This document shows positions 45,101-56,564 of a DNA stretch of 64,000 bases, one piece after another. The stretch lies in the NCBI RefSeq assembly GCF_016808335.1, contig NC_053138.1, forward strand, positions 58,868,951-58,932,950, read 5' to 3'. A program made the position numbers and the translations under genes. The notes beneath the pieces were generated by a model that did no database searches, had not been told where the DNA came from, and saw only the letters and a program-made list of their open reading frames with translations. Source of the stretch: Panicum virgatum (lineage: Eukaryota; Streptophyta; Magnoliopsida; Poales; Poaceae). Each line of letters starts with the position of its first letter. Positions within the stretch are counted from its first letter, which is position 1.

Positions 45101-47742
45101 ACCATCTATGTCTCGCATTAACCTTCCTTAAAGATGCAAAAAAATGGCAGCAGCATAAGGGTGACAACACGACCATAGTTGTATTGTATTGGTACTATTG
45201 AAGGAGATAATTCCTTTGAAAAATCTTTGGAACGTCCTGCACTACGACGCGACCAAAGTCTTTGCCTGAGATTCCGAATCACAACTTTTTGAGTCTCAAG
45301 AACATCATGCAGTACATGCAGCTGCATGAAGCACACTGAATTCTACTCAAAATCATTGCCGAACTCAATCAATCCATTTCTTCTGGAGCAACCAAACATC
45401 AAGATAGGGACGAAAAAATAATGATGATGCGCAGAGTTTCACATATTGCAATCTATTGCAAGACCATTGTCACCTTATGATTGTAAGTGTGGGCCAATGA
45501 ATACGCAGACGAATTAATGTGAGAGAAATATCCGCTAAAGAACCAATGCTTTCTCCAAACAAGAATTGTCATCATAAATATTGCATATTCTTGAATAACT
45601 TTAGTTATACAAACTAATCTGATGGTGGTCAACAAATAATTATGATTCTATGGGCATATAATAGTTCCATACAAGTAATAATCACTGGGATAAAAGGGTA
45701 AAGCACCGAAACCTACAAATAAATGTGACTATTATTAGCTCAATCTAAATAGATGCATGGGAAAAATCAGGGAGTTAGTCATGTGAGGAATCAAATAGCA
45801 TAGATAATTATTAACATTATTATCCCCATCTAATCTTCTATAAGTACACACTAGGCATGGAACACAAATGTGATCGATACCTCTAAAGAAGTATAGAGAA
45901 AGAGAAGAGAAATAGATAAAGAAGCACCAAGATTGAATGGGTAAGGAAAGTAGAAAAAGGAGAATAGAAAAAGAAGGCAGTAAAAATGAGAAAATGAGGG
46001 CAAAAGAAAAGGACAAAAGTGAATTTATTGGTTTAGTCTATAAATAATATCATTAGAATGAGAAAATATTAAATTATAGCCATGTCCTGTTGGACATTTG
46101 ACATCTTTCATATATTCATGAAAAAATAGAAGAAGCAGTTCTACCGAACGGTTTTCAAAACAGCTCTATATCCATAAAAAAAGCTGCTCCATCAAAGAAG
46201 CCACAACTGAAATTATTTTAGCCACAGATACAGACCTGAAGCCCTGCTAATCTATATCAAAGTCGATTGCCTACAATACAAAATCAAATGATTCAAACAA
46301 ATGTATGTTGTCGATGCTCCTCTTCGCTCAGAAAAAAAACCCTGAGGCACAATACTAAACAGGAAACTTCTCCATTAGATGCATCGGATGCGATACACAC
46401 TAATCGATTTCAAATATACCGAGGAACAAAATAGAAGACAAATAAATCAATAAAAATTGCTAGAGAAAATGAAAAATAAAGAAAAGAGTTAGAAACAACA
46501 ACAAATATATATATGGAACTATCTATCACCGAGATGACAAAACTCTAAAGTAGACCAATATATGCAGTCATATGGGCTAAAAACAAATAAATTGTGCAGT
46601 AACCAAAGTGGGAAAAATAATAATAGGTTCGGTTAAATAAAAAATTTAAAACATATATGCATTAACATAGCACGCATATATAGAAGTTTTGTATAACATT
46701 TATTTATCAAAGCCAGCAGGAGGCCTCAACTTATTTTTTAACATAACTTTTTTTTGTCTAATCCATGATCATTTTTATTTCGCTCCGATATTGAGTCAGG
46801 TCTAGATCTGCTAGATGCTACTTAAGTGCTCTAACAACTACACTAGATATATTTTCGCTAAATATTAATCAAAATATTGCAAGATACAAATCGAACTCCA
46901 GCATCTAAGTTACAGATTGTTGGCAAACATAACTATCAAATACATATAAATATATTTCATAATTATAAAAAACTTTATATGAATACAATTATGTACAATT
47001 TGCTCCGTATTCAAGGTGATCCAAAATTGAATTCAATCATCAAATTTAGATTTTGCAGGTTTAAGTACTAAAATATGCAACTATAATATAGAATAAAGCA
47101 ACATAAAAAGTGATGATTGATATGAACTCCTATGCATAGAAAGCTGCAAGTATTATAATATTCAACAAGAGCAAATGAGAGGTAAATAAATTATAAAATA
47201 CATCTCTTCTGTCAATGTAAATATTTTTAAAGAATTAAATAAAAAACTAGCTACCCGCGCTATTAGCGTGGGCCACCTTGCTAGTTATAGTATAGGTTAC
47301 AGACATTGTTAAAACCAAGGTACCCATTGTTAAAACTAAGGTACCGGTAATGTCATGAATACAGCCAAAAGGTTCACTTTGCAATTGAAGGAAATAGGGT
47401 GCCATAAAGTCTGAATAGTTGTTCAAATCGAGCCATTTTGTAATCTCTACAGGCAATTTTTCTAAATTTCTCCTAAAAAACTTACACGACCTACCAAAAA
47501 AACAAGGATTGTAATTAACGTGTTTCTTTTGCCCCATGTATACATATGCACAGAGCTTGTTGCCAGCAGGAACAGATACATCATCCAGCACGATCGAGAG
47601 GGCGATGGCTCTCCTGCTCAACAACCCGGCCGCGCTCAAGGCAGCAGCGCCACAGATCATCTCCACTGTGGGCACTACTCGGCTGCTCCAGGAACCCGAC
47701 CTTGCCAACCTGCCCTACCTCCGGGGCATCGTCGCCGAGACC
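42177..47742 (+). pseudogene. CYP81-like cytochrome P450, 3'-truncated and Helitron-disrupted
   Basis: Exons 42177-42794 (206 codons, the same as its relative at 32352-31735) and 42861-43166 are undamaged. The 66-nt intron between them has GT-AG borders and no in-frame stop. Exon 3 begins at 47554 after a 4387-bp intron that holds a Helitron (43632-47284). It keeps AGTDTSSSTIE, with R where relatives have W (IERAM), and LPYLRGIVAET. It then stops at 47742, where an unrelated repeat starts. The ExxR arginine, the PERF motif and the haem cysteine are therefore missing, so no active enzyme is possible. It runs opposite to the other P450 genes in the cluster. Confidence 0.88.
43632..47284 (+). 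mobile_element. non-autonomous Helitron in P450 intron
   Basis: It begins A then TCTATTATATTATTAAAGG and ends with hairpin CCCGCGCTATTAGCGTGGG, spacer CCACCTTG, then CTAG and T (47284). The first 140 bases match the start of the Helitron at 38411-40850. A second start-like segment at 44046-44130 and repeated blocks (43780-44040 and 44470-44760) suggest an internal duplication or a nested relative. No Rep/helicase is seen; the interior is AT-rich without genes. Confidence 0.6.
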
Positions 47743-49160
47743 AGAGGGGGTGAATGAGAGCCGATCAAAATTTCTTCCGAAATCGATCCGTCGGCTTATA
47801 TCTCAAAATCACCACAAGCCCTCAAGAGTTCTAGGTGAAGTTTGGAATAGCTATGGAAGAGCTAAACCAACACAAACAAACCCTAAAACGAACGAGCGAA
47901 AACTCGGAAGCAAACGAGAAAATCAGCAGACATGTCTGCCTGGACCGGTCTGACCGGCGCAACGGACCGGTCTGACCGGTCGTGGCCTGAACACGTCTTG
48001 ACAGGTCTGACCGGTCTGACCGGTGCCACCCAGAAAAAACCCGTGAACAAGACTTCAAAGGAAGAATCTCGAGCAAACGAAGTCCAAATCCAGCGAAACT
48101 TGGAGGATACCTCCGCAACTAACCTGCGAACATATCCCCAAGAGATCTTTCCCAAAAAATTAAATAAACTTGAGAATTTAAGGGAAAATCAAGAAGGATT
48201 GGGGTTTTATCAAGAACTCGAAAAACTTCAATTCGTAGGAACTCGTGATTCCAGAGGGTTTGGCACGAGGCTAGGGGTACAAGAATCACTACAAAGAGCT
48301 CTACGAACCGTCGCGATCATGTGCACCAAAAACGAACCGAAAATCCATCACAAAAGAGAACAAGAGGGACGGGATTGGATTGATTCAAAAGCCCAGAGGG
48401 CACAAGGAGGATAGGGCCCCCTTTCCCAACCAAATCCAATACAAAGTCTCACAAATTCATAAGCAAATCCTATTCTAAAGTGAAGAACGGGGGAGAGAGA
48501 ACCAGGGGCGGCGGCCTGGAGGAACAAGCAATTCACGGATGAGATACAAAAGCCACCCAGACCTAATACAAGTGCCAGGGACCGGTCAGACCGGTTGGTC
48601 TGCAGTATCCCCCTGTACACGATCCCATCTGACGGCTGAGGTTCTTTCTTCGAAACGAAGTCTTCTCCACGATGCCGCCATCTTGATGAAGATCTGGTCC
48701 ACGGTTTTGGAAGGTCCGTGAAACCCGGGTAGATGGCCGGTTCTGAGAAAACCGCCAAAACTCCTCGCGCGGGAAGATTCCTGCCCCCACGCCGTGGCCC
48801 TAGACGCCGTTCCCGCCTCGGCCTTCTGACGGCCCTAGACGCCGCCCGACACCCGTCACCTCCTCGCCCGCAGCGAGGCCCTAGACGCCGTCGACGCCCG
48901 TTGCCTCCGCCAGTCCTGAGACCGACGCCCGTGCCTTCACGACTTGGCGTCTTCAACCGCCGTCCGCCTCCTTGGTTTTGTGGCGCAAACCAAGAAACCC
49001 GCCTTCCGTCGCCGCATGCACCCTCGATCCAGAAGTGAACGCCACAGCTGCCGCCCGGCCTGAGCTCCTCCACGGCAGCTCTCCGTCGACACTTGACGCC
49101 CGTGTACCTGCAATCCAAAGACCAAGCGCACGATCACACCGCACGGTTGACAATTCACTC
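47743..49160. repeat. unclassified repeat that truncates the P450
   Basis: The sequence begins AGAGGGGGTGAATGAGAG directly after the P450 reading stops. It contains ACCGGTCTGACCGGT words (47945-48030, 48580) and GC-rich CCTAGACGCCG repeats (48800-48890), and seems to fade near CAAGCAGGATAGAGTACTC (49165). It looks like LTR-type retrotransposon sequence. The large open frame on the minus strand (48348-49118) is GC-biased, and I see no known domain. Confidence 0.5.
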
Positions 49161-50350
49161 ATCACAAGCAGGATAGAGTACTCAACATTCCTCAATGAAG
49201 TAGCTATTATACTCTGTCAACTTCTAAAACTGTGTAATGGTTATGACAATCATTTGGGAGACTCCGAAATGCTATCCATCATAAATAGTTGATGTGATTT
49301 GTGCTTGAAATTCTTGGCTCCCTCTACTAGTAATTTTCGTTTAATTTTTTTTATGTTCTATTTTAAAGGGTCAGTTGGATCCATGCCACTACAATTTCAC
49401 GATTTTTGATTTCATGTTGAAATCGATGCCATTGAGTGGCATGATTTTCAACGTGAAACCCAATTTCACGGAGTTGTGGTGGCATGAATCGAATTTTCCC
49501 TATTTTAAAAGTCATTAGTTGGAACTTGGAAGTATTTTGCATTGTAGGTAATAAATATAATAAGAATGATCGATGTTTAATGCTTAGGTTTTTACAGTCG
49601 AGAAAAGGCCAGCTAAACAACCAACGTCAGTTTCTGTGATGCAAATTTTTCAATGTAAGCCGTCCCAAAACCTTCGGGTCAAACCGTTGACATCTAGGAA
49701 GTTCCAGAGGCTGGGTTACAACTGGTTTTGGATTTCTGGTTTGGACTTACACTAGCATAATTAATGGAGGTGCTTGGATGTGATGCTTATATATAAGAAA
49801 AAAAAACATTTCTTGAAAAGCCAAAAAGAGAAATTTCTGGCCGCATCACAAAACAATTAATGTGCTTATAACCAACATACTCCACTCGCAAATTTGTTTT
49901 GAAAAGACATGGAGAAACCAAAATGAAAACCGGTGAAGTCAACTGCAGTTTTACTACCACCTTGTACTACTACTGATATTGACAGTCAACGCCGCCACCT
50001 CCACGTATACTCAACACGTCACGAGAAGCGGGGCCACGCGTCGCCGCTTCCGGATAGGCCCACGCCGACCAGAACGCCACGCCCGCGCGCCACGTGTTTC
50101 GCTGACACGGTGGGCCCACCTCACACCCTCCTCGCGGTGGGCCCACTTCCGATCGCGATCTTTTGTCTTGCCCTCGTAGCGTGCGCGCGCCGCGGCAGAT
50201 GCAAAGCGGAAGCGACAGCCGAGTGGCCTTTACCCGCTCGCTCCCGCTGCCACTGACCACCCGGCCCCACCTCGCCGGAGGAGTTCGGCCTCCCTGCGGG
50301 CCCAGGAACCTTCGGGGCGCCTCCGCCGCCGCCGCCGGAGCCGGGGCGGG
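49161..50350. other. intergenic and promoter region of OSCA gene
   Basis: 49375-49500 has inverted ends (ATCCATGCCACTACAATTTCAC and, inverted, ATTCATGCCACCACAACTCC) and may be a MITE. 49980-50350 is GC-rich and is the likely promoter and 5' leader of the downstream gene. Confidence 0.45.
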
Positions 50351-53300
50351 ATGATCCTCTCGGCGCTCGCGACGTCGGTGGGGCTCAACCTGGCCCTCAC
50401 CGTGCTCCTCGCCGCGGCCTACACGCTGCTCCGCCGCAGGCCGGCGTACGTCGAGGTCTACGCCCCGCGCCGCCCCTACGCACCGCTCGAGCCCTGGCTC
50501 CCCGCGGCGTGGCGCCGCTCCGAGGAGGACGTCCACGCCGCCGCGGGCCTCGACGGCGTCGTCTTCGTCCGCATCTTCGTCTTCAGGTCTGGTCGGCCAC
50601 GCCCCCCCAAAACCCCCGCCCTCCTCCTCCTCCTTCGATGCTCGCTTAATGGAGTGCGCGCGTGCTGCTGGTATTGGGCTCTGCAGCATCAGGGTCTTCG
50701 CGGCGGCGGCGGTGCTCGGGGTCGGGGTGCTGCTGCCGGTCAACTTCCTGGGGGATCAGCTCCGGGAGATCGACATCGCCGACCTGCCCAACAAGTCCAT
50801 CGAGCTCTTCAGCGTCTCCAATGTCCAGGACGGCTCCAAAAAGTGAGCAATTAGGACTTCCCCTTTGTTTAATTCGTTTTTTTTGGCTCTGGTTGGTGTT
50901 AGGAGTCGCGAGTTCCACTTGGTTCTGTGACTTTTTAGCTTCTGGAATGCTTCCCTGTGCTTGTTTTAAGTTCATGTGCTCAATTCTAGTAATAAAAAAA
51001 GTTCATGTGCTCAATTCTAGTCAAGAAAAAAAGTTCATGTGCTCAATTTGATTGTAAGTTTACTTTATCCCCACTGCTTGTCTAGTGTCAATAGGAACAG
51101 TGCAAAATGGTTTTGAATCGACTCGTCTGATGATAAATTATGCTAAGTTTCTAGTTTAATAAAAACAATCTGGAGTCAATGCCAACATCTGCTAGCTTAT
51201 CATAGGCAAATGATGTGGATCTAAAGACCAGGGGAAAAGTTTTACGGTTCCATTTAGTCCATAGTGTCTTCTTAGTATTTAGTGCTCCATGCTGATGCAT
51301 TTGTTTGACCAAGTATATATGTATTACAAATCATCTTTACCCTTCAGCCAATGCCTGCAAGTGTACTCATTACCTGTGGTAATGTGGTTGGCAGATTATG
51401 GCTACACTTCTCAGCTGTTTATATCATAACAGGAATTACATGCTACCTACTGTATCATGTGAGTAATTCAACCTTTTTTTTTGTTTTTCTTTGGTTACCA
51501 ACTTTCTCTATATTTGCTATACATTTTTTGCATGCATCCTTTTCCTTACAAGGATACATACCTTCTACTCTGTTTTTACGAGTATCAGTACAGTTCATCA
51601 GATCTCATTGACCTCTGTTCAATTAATGCCTACTTGTTGTTGGGTCTGGCATTTGATCCTGCAACTATTGTTCCGTGAAAATTCTTATTCTTACTAGTTT
51701 CATGTGTTTTTATAAACATTTTCTATATTGTTTTCCAGGAGTACAAATATATCTCATGCAAGAGGCTAGAGTATTTTATGACTTCAAAGCCATTACCTCA
51801 GCATTTCACAGTTCTTGTCCGTGCCATTCCAGTATCTGATGGTGTTTCAGTGAGTGATGCAGTTGATAAGTTTTTCAGAGAGTATCATTCATCCACCTAC
51901 TTGTCACACACAGTTGTTCATCAAACTGGCAAACTTCGTCGTCTTCTTGTAAGATTCAATTCATTTTGCTGTTTTTTATTGTTTTATTATGAATATTATT
52001 TCACTGTTGTATCTAAATAGTTGTATGGGGTGTCTGTTGATTGATGTCTTTCGTATTTTTCATGGGTTGTTCAGTCATATATTGCATCTAGACTTGCATT
52101 TTGTTTTGGTTTTATTCAGTCTCTAACTTTTTTATTTCATTTTACTAGTTCGATTTTTTAATTTTTATTACGATAGCAATGCAGTGTGGTTAAAGTTGCT
52201 ATTTTGTTTTCATGTTGTTATTTTCTCAGTGCTCAATATATGTTTTATTCAAATTATTGTCATAAATCAGAAGCTTACTGTATAGTATTCCTATGACCAA
52301 TATCCTGGATAAAATATATGCACTGAGTGGTCCAACGTATACTGACGTCTTCCCCTCCAAATAATATCATTGGGCGTTGTTATAGGTTGGAGAAATGTTC
52401 TCTAGAGTGTAGATCTATGTTCTCACTGATATGTAACGTAAATACCACATTTTTCCAGCGGAATCCCAAGATGGTGGATGGAAGATATAGTTCATTCCAT
52501 GACCTTTTTGTCTATTACTATCATCCTTATTTGGTGCACTCACACGGGTAACGGCGCCCCCGTGTAAGGGTGGGGCAGGGGTTCGGGGGTTTTCTCAGCC
52601 TGTGTGAGAGGTCTTCTCTTATATAATGCTCGGGGGTTTCTTCCCCCCGCAGGCCGAGTTTTTTTTTTAGCATTTTCATTTTTCTTGTATGCTTATGTAA
52701 TTGCTCCTTGTTTGCTTTACTACATGGTAGACACTAAATCATTTCCATTTTCTACTGAGATCATCTTCACAATTTATTTTCTGATGAATAGTATATGGTT
52801 TCACGTACTCTACGGCTGGTTGTATTTCTGTCCAGAATGATGCTGAGAATATTTGTACAAAGCTTACAAACTTAAAGTATGTCCATCGGTCTTCTCAAGA
52901 CGCTCCAAGAAAATTTCTTGGATTATTTGGCAGAAATGATCTTCTTGGAAAATACCAGAAAAGGCTGGAGGACGTAGAAGAGAATGTTAGACTGGAACAG
53001 TCAGATGCTACTAGAAGACAGGTGCTGATCTTATATTTATTTTGAATTGTTCAAATTACTAACACCTACTTTTATCCTGAATTTATATTTGTTTCTGAGG
53101 CTTATGGTATTCAAGCACACGGATTCTGCTCTTCTCTGATCTGTAGATATTGTTTTATACCTCTTCAGGAAATTCCTGCCGCCTTTGTTTCGTTCAGGTC
53201 TCGATATGGTGCTGCAAATGCAATTTACATTAGGCAGTCAGATAATCCAACTGAGTGGCAAACTGAGCATGCTCCCGATCCTCATGATGTTTATTGGCCT

Positions 53301-56300
53301 TTCTTTTCAACATCCTTCATGGAAAGATGGATTGCCAAGTTTGTAGTTTTTGTAGCTTCAGTTCTCCTGATATTTGTCTTTCTCCTAGTTGTGGCATTTG
53401 TTCAAGGACTCACCTATTTGGAACAAGTAGAGAAATGGCTGCCTTTCCTGAGGAAGATACTGGAAATGTTAGTTCCTTCATAAATTCTGTGTCCTCTTGT
53501 TGAAAATGCTTTCGTGCATTACAGGTAGCCTCACTAAATGTATATGATTTCATTTTGTTTTGTCCTTGCAGAGCTGTTGTGAGTCAACTGGTTACAGGAT
53601 ACCTTCCCAGTGTCATTCTTCACGTTCTTTCATCTTATGTTCCCTCAATAATGAAGCTATTTTCAACTATGCAAGGATTTATTTCTGTTAGTGGGATCGA
53701 GCGAAGTGCTTGCAATAAGATGCTTCGGTTTACAATATGGACTGTGTTCTTTGTCAATGTTCTCACTGGTTCAGTCTTAGCTCAATTTCAGATTTTCCTT
53801 AATCCAAAGGAAATACCCTCAAAACTTGCAGTTCTTGTACCTGCACAGGTAGCTCATGCTTTTCTTGTAATGAACGAACCTAATATGGCACTCATTTGAT
53901 TCATGATTTGGAATGTATTTGAGAAAGTTATAGTTATCATAAATAGTTCCGGAACATGTTCTTCCTTGTATGCTTCATCATTGGCATTTTCTTTCCTATG
54001 GATATAAGAGCCTTAATAACCGGCATTGTATCTGTGTAGACATATTTGTACTGTGAGTCCTTCATTGTGAAACACACTTAAATAATTATCAGTTCTTTAG
54101 TATGGTAAGCGTCTATATTAATAATTGTGCACTGCTAAACTGTCTTTGGTTTTGTGTTTGCTGTGTAGGCCTCTTTCTTTATTGCATATGTGGTGACATC
54201 GTGGACAAGCATAACATCTGAACTCACTCAAACTGCTGCCCTTTTCTGTCATCTATGGGGAAAGTGTGCAAAGTGTTGCAGGAGGGACGCCTCCGAAGCT
54301 CCATCAATGCCCTATCATAGTGAAATTCCGCGGATCCTCTTGTTTGGACTTCTTGGGCTCACTTATTTTATTGTAGCCCCCCTTATCCTCCCATTTGTAT
54401 TGGTCTACTTCTGCCTTGGCTACTTCATATTTCGTAATCAGGTGAGAAAATTGCAGTTTATTTTTCTCAGTTTCTTAATAAGTTTTTTTTTGTAATCCTA
54501 AATATATCGTCATGCCACCAGCATGAAGTTTGAAATGTCGTTATATCTAGTTGTGTATTTTGAAAGGCAGACAGTTACCAAAGAAAAAGATATGTGTTCA
54601 TACTATTGAAAAATGACTTGGAGTCTGCTTGAGTATACATAGGAGTTTACTGAATTTGAGTCTGCTGGATTAATATGATTAGTTAACTAACTCTAGCATG
54701 ATGAGCTTATGAAATCCTGATGATGTGAATATAAGGCATATGATTACTAGCTTTGCCAACACTCTTGTAGTGTTGTGGTAAGCTCCCCAGTTGAAGGAGA
54801 CACTAGCCAGGGTTCAAATCCTGTTGGCACCAAAAAAAATTGCCTCCCTAATCACACGCAAACCAACACCCTCGGAACACACTCATGCATCTAGCTTCAC
54901 TAACTCACAGGATCACCTCTAATACTCGCTGCATACACGCTGTCGCTGACCCCTTTCACATCACTGGCTCCAATCAGCACACAACAACGCTGGCTTTCAC
55001 CTTTTATTTATATCTCATACAGACCCGTGATATCTTCCTAATTGATGCAGTCAATGCCTCCTATGATTTGCCTATCTCAACAAACTAAAATCTAACAAGC
55101 ACTAATAGCAATGAAACTAGACACTAGCTGAAACTGGACACAATTTTCTAGTAACATTATTACTGTTGACAGCTTGTAATCCCAAAAAATAGTGGCAGGA
55201 TGCCGGCCTGTGGCACCTTTGGGCCCTCCTACCAGGGGTTAGTTGCAGTAGTTGCAACCTCAGTAGGTCATGGTCGGCATCAGACCAGGTTACGGTGCAG
55301 CTCTGTAGGGTGAAGCTGGGGTTCGGGGGTTTTATCGGCTTGCTTGGTGGAGGTTCCTTCTCAGTTGTAGTACCGTGGGGGCAGTCTTTCCCCTGCCGGC
55401 TGTTTTTAATTCTAATGACTAGCTTCTCAGGATGTGTAGGTGTAGGACATAACAGTGTTATTTCCGCTTTCCTGAAAGTAAAAGGGTGACATGGGCCATT
55501 TAGTATTTGGACTTATATAACACGTTTCGCATGAGTGACATGTTAAGAAGCTTTTAGGCGTGAAGCTTAAGGTATCTTTTTGGTTGACTTGATGATAGTA
55601 AGTTTTGAATGCCAATGCTTGCTTGGATGATAAAAACAGGGGATTTGTGTATCTTTTTAAGTATTTTTTTTTATCTCAGGTTGGTTATTTTAGTTATGAG
55701 ATTGCAAATGACTATACTTGGTTATTTGAAAATGTTAAATGAAAGACATGCATTCGAGATCATTAGGAATGGAACACTCTTACTGGATAAATTAGTCTTC
55801 ACTTTATAATTTCAATTGCTCTTTTCATGGTCTGGTTGATCAAGTAATGCTAGCAGAGTGTGTTTTAGAAACACTTCAGCTCTGTGTTGCCGAGCTATTT
55901 AGACTAGAAAAAAAAAATCTGCACATATTTTACTTCATATGATTAACTTCAAATGGTACAAGTGCAGCTTTTTAATGTATATGCGCCCAAGTATGATACT
56001 GGAGGAAAATTTTGGCCCATCGTGCACAACACAACAATATTTTCTCTGGTGGTTCTGCATATAATTGCCATCGGAGTATTTGGGTTAAAGAAGCTTCCCC
56101 TTGCATCAAGTTTGCTGCTACCTCTTCCGGTGCTGACCCTTCTGTTCAATGAATTCTGCCGGAACAGATTTGTCCCCATCTTTGAAGCATACTCTACGGA
56201 GGTAACAGTTCCTATATGTTTACAGAGGCTTACATTTTATGCCTTTTCTGGATCTGTTTGCTCTTTACCAGCACTGATGGTTGCTGGATCTGTACATTAT

Positions 56301-56564
56301 TTACCAACAGCTGATGAGTGATGACTATTGTCCTATCTTTTCCTTCCGTCATCACTTCTGTGGCTATGTCATGGCAATGTCTTCACATCTCACATTTTGT
56401 ACATGCAGTCTTTGATAAAGAAAGATAGAGAAGAACAGAGCAAGCCAGAGATGCTTGAATTCTTCAGCAATCTTGTAACAGCATACCGTGACCCAGCATT
56501 GAAACCTATCCAACGTGCTTCGAACACGGATGAACGTACTGCACCGCTCTTGGCCTCCGTCTAG
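50351..56564 (+). CDS. OSCA/CSC1-like calcium-permeable channel
   Basis: Ten exons splice to 696 residues: 50351-50586, 50687-50842, 51395-51458, 51739-51948, 52836-53021, 53169-53467, 53572-53848, 54169-54441, 55968-56201 and 56409-56564. All borders are GT-AG and all phases close. Order along the protein: first membrane segment (about 5-27), two more near 80-150 (RSN1_TM-type region), the cytosolic PHM7_cyt part (about 150-360, with [10 protein letters not shown] and FTVLVRAIP), then the multi-span DUF221 channel core (about 360-640, with [12 protein letters not shown]) and a short charged C-terminus. The family forms dimeric plasma-membrane or endomembrane channels gated by membrane tension or hyperosmotic stress. 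[16 protein letters not shown] resembles OSCA clade 2. No damage is seen. Confidence 0.93.
52540..52670 (+). mobile_element. SINE/LINE-tail-like repeat in intron 4
   Basis: GGGGTTCGGGGGTTTTCTC and TTCCCCCCGCAGGCCGAGTTTTTTTTTT resemble the 3' part of a grass retroposon ending in a T-run. A related copy lies at 55200-55410 in intron 8 of the same gene. Confidence 0.45.
54755..54838 (+). mobile_element. tRNA-derived SINE-like segment in intron 8
   Basis: A B-box-like GGTTCAAATCC (54811-54821) lies 40 bases after an A-box-like TGTTGTGGTAAGCTC (54771-54785), followed by an A-run. This is a Pol III promoter layout as in SINEs. It does not fold as a tRNA gene: no acceptor stem or anticodon arm was found. 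Confidence 0.5.
55200..55410 (+). mobile_element. SINE-like repeat in intron 8
   Basis: GGGGTTCGGGGGTTTTATC and GTGGGGGCAGTCTTTCCCCTGCCGGCTGTTTTT match the pattern of the repeat at 52540-52670. Exact ends are not clear. Confidence 0.45.

Noticed and set aside
48348..49118. 256-codon minus-strand open frame
   Set aside because: It lies in repeat DNA with GC-rich direct repeats. The translation is low-complexity and unfamiliar.
54755..54838. Possible tRNA gene
   Set aside because: A- and B-box-like words are present, but there is no acceptor stem or anticodon loop, and an A-run follows; SINE-like instead.
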